Position numbers and translations under genes: made by a program. Below are positions 32,290-33,580 of a DNA stretch of 33,580 nucleotides, one piece after another. Source of the DNA: Olavius sp. associated proteobacterium Delta 1 (GTDB lineage Bacteria; Desulfobacterota; Desulfobacteria; Desulfobacterales; JAFDCJ01); NCBI GenBank assembly GCA_902749685.1, contig CACVKW010001050.1:1-33580 (forward strand), read 5' to 3'. Under the pieces are notes generated by a model. It was not told where the DNA came from. It did no database searches and worked only from the letters and a program-made list of their open reading frames with translations. Every line of letters begins with the position of its first letter. Within the stretch, counting starts at the first letter, position 1.

Positions 32290-33405
32290 CTAGTATGCTT
32301 TTTCGATCAGTTTGATTATTTGCTCCGAATTGGCTGACTCTGTAATTTCGAGGTGCCTGTCTGAGAGGCGTGAGTTTCGATGGTAGTAATCATCTATCGT
32401 CTTTCTGTCAGGGCAGCTGCTGCAGGCACCAATGGTTGTGCAGGCATATGATGCCCACAGCCGGCCTTGGGCGATGGCAGACAGGAAATTTTGAAATGAA
32501 AACTCTTTTTTCCCCCGCAGGCTCGTAATCATTCCCGAGGCAAAGGCATCGCCGGCACCGGTGGGGTCAACAATGTCTCCGATATCCAAAGGCCAGGCTA
32601 ATACAATACCGTCTTTGCCACTTTTATATGTCCCGATGGCACCGAATTTGCTCAGCGTTATGACCGACGTAATTGAATGATATTGCAGCCACGTGATGAT
32701 ATCATAAAGCGATTTAAATTGATCTGCCTGCTTGAACATCTTTTTAATTTCTTCAACATTGAGCTGCAGCAGGTCGATGTGCTTTAGATCCTCTTGCCAG
32801 AAACCGATGCCATGCTGGAGTTGACTGTTGCCGAAATTGGCGAACATCAGGTATTTTTCGTGAAAATAATCAATCACCATCTTGGTGATTAACCCGGGTC
32901 TATGCGTATCTGAATCGAGTGTAATATGACCGATCATGACCGAGGCATGGTGTCCTGAATGAATTTGATTTAACAGGTTAAAACGCTTTTGAATATGATT
33001 CTCAGTCAGCGGGCTGCCCATAAAAGCTTCTGAGAATATCGTTCGTCTTTCCTGGTGGACTAAAACGGTCGCCCTGGGAGTCCGCACACCCGGAATAAAA
33101 AAATCGTCAGATTCTATGAATTGCTTTTCTTCGGCGGTCAGCCCTTTCTGAAGCGCGGCTTCAAGAATTTCATCCCGAATTTTATACCCGTTAGGGTCTT
33201 TACCGACTAACGGTACCGGGAATACAGGGGTCCCAACATTTAACAATCGCAATGAATAATTAACGCAGCTGCCGCCGATCAACTCATGGGAGTTTATGAC
33301 GTGCTTTTTCCCCAACTCCACTTCCCCGTTGTGTTGGAGAATATATTCGACATTTCCGCTGCCGACGGTGATTATCGGAATTTTGCTGTCGGTTACATTT
33401 TCCAC
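32290..33405 (-). CDS. PfkB-family carbohydrate kinase
   Basis: A 371-residue sugar or nucleoside kinase. The GTG at 33405 is preferred because GAAGGA lies nine bases upstream. The longer open frame to a TTG at 33438 has no such site. PfkB signatures: N-terminal GGSCVNYSLRLLNVGTP and the C-terminal DPTGAGDAFASGM, with catalytic D286 (GAGD) in the anion-hole motif. The substrate cannot be read; the neighbouring pentose phosphate genes suggest a sugar or sugar phosphate. The C-terminus is unusual: three cysteines, C322, C328 and C331 (YACTTIGACSSCPDRK), then about 30 extra residues. A few family members, such as adenosine-kinase-like proteins, also have long C-termini. Confidence 0.87.
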   Translation of the reverse strand: MENVTDSKIPIITVGSGNVEYILQHNGEVELGKKHVINSHELIGGSCVNYSLRLLNVGTPVFPVPLVGKDPNGYKIRDEILEAALQKGLTAEEKQFIESDDFFIPGVRTPRATVLVHQERRTIFSEAFMGSPLTENHIQKRFNLLNQIHSGHHASVMIGHITLDSDTHRPGLITKMVIDYFHEKYLMFANFGNSQLQHGIGFWQEDLKHIDLLQLNVEEIKKMFKQADQFKSLYDIITWLQYHSITSVITLSKFGAIGTYKSGKDGIVLAWPLDIGDIVDPTGAGDAFASGMITSLRGKKEFSFQNFLSAIAQGRLWASYACTTIGACSSCPDRKTIDDYYHRNSRLSDRHLEITESANSEQIIKLIEKAY

Positions 33406-33445
33406 TGGATTCGATCCTTCAATTGCTGCGCCCTGCAACCTAATA

Positions 33446-33580
33446 CCCCAATTGAGTGGAACTCAATTGGTGGGTACTCGGTATCTGGTACTGGGTATTG
33501 GTTTTAAGGAATGGGTTTGATTATTAAAATATCACCCGCAAGGGCCATATAAAATGAGTTACGCAAGGCCACCAAACCAA
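33446..33580 (+). mobile_element. MITE-like element, second copy, cut by the window end
   Basis: Begins CCCCAATTGAGTGGAACTCA, forming a CCAATTGAGT..ACTCAATTGG palindrome at its end. It continues with units TGGGTAC, TCGGTAT, CTGGTAC, TGGGTAT. It matches the complement of 27522-27389 with about six differences in 134 bases. It is inverted relative to the first copy, and the right end lies outside the window. Confidence 0.8.

Noticed and set aside
32280..32290. Bidirectional terminator between gnd and the kinase gene
   Set aside because: The CCGCTAAGCGG palindrome is short and has no T-run on either side.

Overview
The window reads like chromosomal DNA of an anaerobic, probably sulfate-reducing member of the Desulfobacterota (a Desulfobacterales-like lineage). 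This is inferred from gene content, mainly a complete Hmc transmembrane redox complex with a 16-haem cytochrome, plus pyruvate:ferredoxin oxidoreductase and an iron-sulfur class I fumarase. No rRNA, tRNA, CRISPR array, transposase or phage gene was seen.

Layout. 1-110 is the start of a ferredoxin-like gene that leaves the window. 769-9129 is a run of minus-strand genes: a metallo-beta-lactamase-fold hydrolase, a Sir2 deacylase, the three-subunit proton-translocating transhydrogenase (pntAA, pntAB, pntB), isocitrate lyase (aceA) and isocitrate dehydrogenase kinase/phosphatase (aceK). Together these suggest control of the isocitrate branch point and of NADPH supply. 9703-10565 holds a small Hsp20-type protein, its terminator and the C-terminal remnant of an AI-2E/PerM-type membrane protein. 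10679-18177 is the centrepiece: an Rrf2-family iron-sulfur regulator with two palindromic operator-like sites on its own promoter, then hmcA-B-C-D-E-F, including a 46-residue HmcD that is easily missed. This complex should carry electrons between periplasmic cytochromes and the cytoplasm. 18609-23876 holds fumarase and a 1181-residue PFOR with a strong terminator. 24103-26267 holds an MlaC-like protein, a potassium channel and a frame-disrupted MORN-repeat gene. 26479-33405 holds a solute-binding lipoprotein, glucose-6-phosphate isomerase, 6-phosphogluconolactonase, 6-phosphogluconate dehydrogenase and a PfkB-family kinase, i.e. a sugar-phosphate module without a visible zwf.

The most unusual signal lies between the genes. 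Many intergenic gaps contain short degenerate tandem tracts with a strict 7-bp period (8 or 9 bp in two cases). The unit sequence differs from place to place. In several gaps two tracts face each other as inverted arms around a 75-230 bp core, and the two arms of one locus share the same unit. At least one such element occurs twice, about 95% identical and in opposite orientation, on either side of the sugar-phosphate genes. Some sit inside operons, between hmcA and hmcB, between hmcE and hmcF, and next to pnt genes. This looks like a family of fold-back or miniature elements built from heptamers, comparable in unit size to the short tandemly repeated heptanucleotides known from cyanobacteria. 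All coordinates and repeat comparisons were made by eye.
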